Shown here in pieces: positions 61,735 to 64,000 of a stretch of 64,000 bases of DNA (the stretch's first letter is position 1; each line of letters begins with the position of its first letter). Position numbers and translations under genes: made by a program. This DNA comes from Lineus longissimus. Taxonomy: Eukaryota; Nemertea; Pilidiophora; Heteronemertea; Lineidae. The notes below the pieces were generated by a model. That model did not search any database. It saw nothing but the letters and a program-made list of their open reading frames with translations, and was not told where the DNA came from. The DNA lies in assembly GCF_910592395.1 (NCBI RefSeq), contig NC_088326.1, forward strand, positions 4,781,001-4,845,000, written 5' to 3'.

Positions 61735-63411
61735 TTATGATTTGAAGCAACAATGGAATGATTCTCTTAATACATCGCGCAAACCTTTTCGGTATTTCGC
61801 ACCGCCCCCTATACAGTACATATAAAAATTAATTGCATAATTGAAAAACCACAGATTTACTACAACGAAGACCTCGACGCGATACCGCAGGTTCCAATAG
61901 ACTTCATCCATTTTGTAAATCTCCCCGATAGCTGGCAGATCCATCAACACATGGTGCAGTCGAAATGGAAGTGACGTCACGCAATATGCCAGGCTAACAA
62001 ATATGAGCATGCGCGTTAGGTGTTGCTGTTCCTTCAGTTTCCCCTGACCTTGATCCTCTCTGATAGTTCCGCTCATCTTTGCCCGCTGCGCCGATGCCTT
62101 TTTAACCGTGGCAATAATGACTAGATTTGCCCCGATTATGACGACGAACGGGCCGAAAGTTGCCATAAACATTTGTGCCAATGAGGCAACAATCTCGATT
62201 TGTGGGTATTCTTGGACTTGGATGATGAGAATTTCGGTGCCTGAGAAATATAATGGTAATTTTTTCGTAAACAAAAACAAGGCCACGTAGACTTTACTTA
62301 AACTTTACTTAATGTACACGATGATTGATAGAGGGCTCTGGCCAGAGTGGATAAACAATGATAACCATGTAACGTGCATATCGCGATTTCAGTGATGTTT
62401 TCAAGTGTTCTTCAAGTGTCCATTGATTTCTTTAGCGTGCTGTTAGTGGCAGTTGATATAACATTTTGCATGAAAACTTTAATAAGACATGGCATAGGAT
62501 GTGAATCCATATCCACGTCATTTCAAAATATTTGACTCTCTTAACTTGTCATGTGATCGAGAGGCGGGCTTAACTTTTTAAACTTCTACACTCGCACCAT
62601 GTTATCGAAACTATCACCATCTCCTTGATAAACCTGCCAGACATTTTTACCGCATACTCTAAAAAATTATCAATAAAAACAACTACACATCATGTAGTAC
62701 ATATTGCACCAACTGGGAAATAAGTAACATTACCAGTGAAACTGACCAGTATTTCGTTATTGTTACTGGGGGAAATGATATATATATATAGGAGAATCTT
62801 GAATTCACACCGTACCAGTGCAGAGTCGAGACTCGTCCATTACCTAGGGCCTGCGTATTACTGCTCTCTGCCTGAGTTACTATTTTGGTACTGATATAAC
62901 CCGGACGGTTTTAATGGCAGCCAATGCAAGCACAGAGACTGGCCCTATCGAACTGTTGATGCATCGGAGTATTGAGGGACTTTCTCAATCGATCTAAAGT
63001 TAACTAGTATTGCGCCCCAATTAGAAGAATTACTTTAGGAATCTTAGCCGCATTCTGGAGCTGATTTATAGAAACACCGGCCCCCAAATGCCTTACACCT
63101 GGTGCGCGGCTCTACCAAGGTAGGTGTGCTCTCTGATCTCAGGGAGTAGGACGACCCTCGACGAAGTTTCACCATCTCACTCATACATACCTATCACTGG
63201 ATTCTTGACATACACCATCACAAATGGAACTTGGAGATTGAATATTATCGATATAACCATCGTGATGATGACCGTCTTGATGGCCCTTGATTTGGTGCAG
63301 AGTCTTGTGGCAGCCATCGGAAACCTCACCGCGATCAGACGATCAACGCTCATCTCTGCGAGAAAGAGCCCTGAAGCCACGGCGTACATGTATACTGTAC
63401 AGTAATGTAAC
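61735..63411 (-). CDS. GPCR gene E, exons 2 and 3; exon 1 beyond the right edge
   Basis: Exon 2 is 63411-63191 (221 nt) and exon 3 is 62291-61735 (557 nt with stop), with the same splice signals as gene C (TTTTTAG|G, GATAG|GTATGT, GTAAAG|TC). The frame is open. TM3-DRL, FGPFVV, CVTSLPFRLHH and NFYMY are all present. Only a handful of residues differ from gene C (for example RYRVEVF against RYLVEVF and KYRKGLR against KYRKDLR). Exon 1 should lie to the right of 64000. By analogy with gene C, intron 1 already shows the retroelement fragment at 63806. The gene is probably intact, but this cannot be confirmed here. Confidence 0.75.
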
Positions 63412-64000
63412 CTAAAAAGAAAGGGTTGCTGAATCAAGTATCGGTATGGAGTCAAATCATTGTAAAGGGGTTCTGGGAGAAGAGGGACCAAAAATCCAAA
63501 GAGGTCTCGAAGAAGCGAAAGGCCCTCCCCTCCGGTACCTTGCCTAGTACAATGATGTATAGGGGCGAACTTGAGAAGTGATAAAAATGCTGAAATTTCT
63601 TACCTTTGGTGCGTATGGGACCTCCGTTGTTTTTCTCTCCTACATCTACATGTACCTTAACCCTTCATTGACAAAATGTTGCCTAATGAAAACTCTGAGT
63701 TGTGACACTCGACAGCAGCGGGTTCTTTTTTTGACACAGAGTTCACTCTGAGTCGTGACACTCGTCAGTCACGACTGAAAACAGCAGGTTGTTTTTTGAC
63801 ACAACTTTATTAATTTCACAATTTTCGACAGAAAGGCCCTTAGTATATGACTCATACTCACGTCATGACCCAGTAACCAGTATGTAAAGATCTGCTTCCT
63901 GCATGCCAACCCCCCCGAAAAAAAATCAATTGATTTCAATTCCTCCAGAGCTTTGCCCGAAATTCTTTCATATCATGCCTGACACATTCCATTTTGCATG

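Larger units (their letters stand above)
59912..64000. repeat. Segmental duplicate of the gene C region (pairs with about 16029-18640)
   Basis: Starts at ATTATAATACCCTTACCGCT exactly next to the Harb2 right end and follows the gene C 3' flank, exons 3 and 2, and the start of intron 1 closely. The main differences are the Harb3 insertion (60133-61537) and extra sequence at about 62535-62600 that gene C lacks. Bases 63806-64000 repeat the retroelement fragment at 18450-18640. Confidence 0.9.

Noticed and set aside
1-64000. tRNA, rRNA and other structured RNA genes
   Set aside because: No cloverleaf, rRNA core or snRNA signature was recognised by eye on either strand. A covariance-model scan would be needed to exclude small ones.

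Overview
This is nuclear DNA from a multicellular animal. The genes are split by GT-AG introns, intergenic DNA is long and AT-rich, and non-LTR retrotransposon remnants, PIF/Harbinger transposons and MITEs are abundant. No rRNA, tRNA, CRISPR or bacterial operon structure was seen. Large tandem families of class A receptors, together with Harbinger elements of this type, fit a marine invertebrate such as amphioxus, a hemichordate or a lophotrochozoan. I cannot name the species from sequence alone.

Layout. (1) 1-30196: a minus-strand tandem array of one orphan class A (rhodopsin-like) GPCR family. Every copy has the same three coding exons of 329, 221 and 557 nt in phases 2 and 1, encoding 368 residues. 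From left to right: gene Z (only exon 1 is inside the window), gene A (all three exons, but a 41-nt deletion destroys TM6), gene B (intact), gene C (intact, with a 4.1-kb first intron full of retroelement debris) and gene D (exons 2 and 3 only; exon 1 is lost at a breakpoint near 30196). Intron 1 of Z and D carries the same degenerate minus-strand APE-type non-LTR retrotransposon, and a shorter piece lies in intron 1 of C. A different plus-strand reverse transcriptase lies in intron 1 of C. (2) 30197-49788: mostly anonymous DNA with a 645-bp foldback element and two 124-bp MITEs. Within it is a direct 4.6-kb tandem duplication (38032-42669 and 42670-47230). Each half carries one copy of a previously unrecognised three-exon gene, predicted to encode a secreted protein with a signal peptide, a PAN/apple-like module and a novel 310-residue C-terminal domain. 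(3) 49789-59911: a transposon cluster. It holds a 720-bp non-autonomous element with an 8-bp target duplication, a complete PIF/Harbinger element (51468-55177) with an intact transposase and an intact convergent three-exon Myb/SANT-like partner, and a second decayed Harbinger element (55904-59911). (4) 59912-64000: a second piece of the GPCR array (gene E, exons 2 and 3), nearly identical to gene C. It is interrupted by a third, internally deleted Harbinger element (60133-61537) and its exon 1 lies beyond the window.

The receptors probably sense a small extracellular ligand, perhaps a peptide. They lack the usual TM3-ECL2 disulfide cysteines and carry NFxxY instead of NPxxY. The array shows birth and death in progress: intact, frameshifted and truncated copies side by side, with breakpoints beside transposons. 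Exon coordinates were worked out by hand from splice signals and phase, and the paralogues agree with each other to the base.
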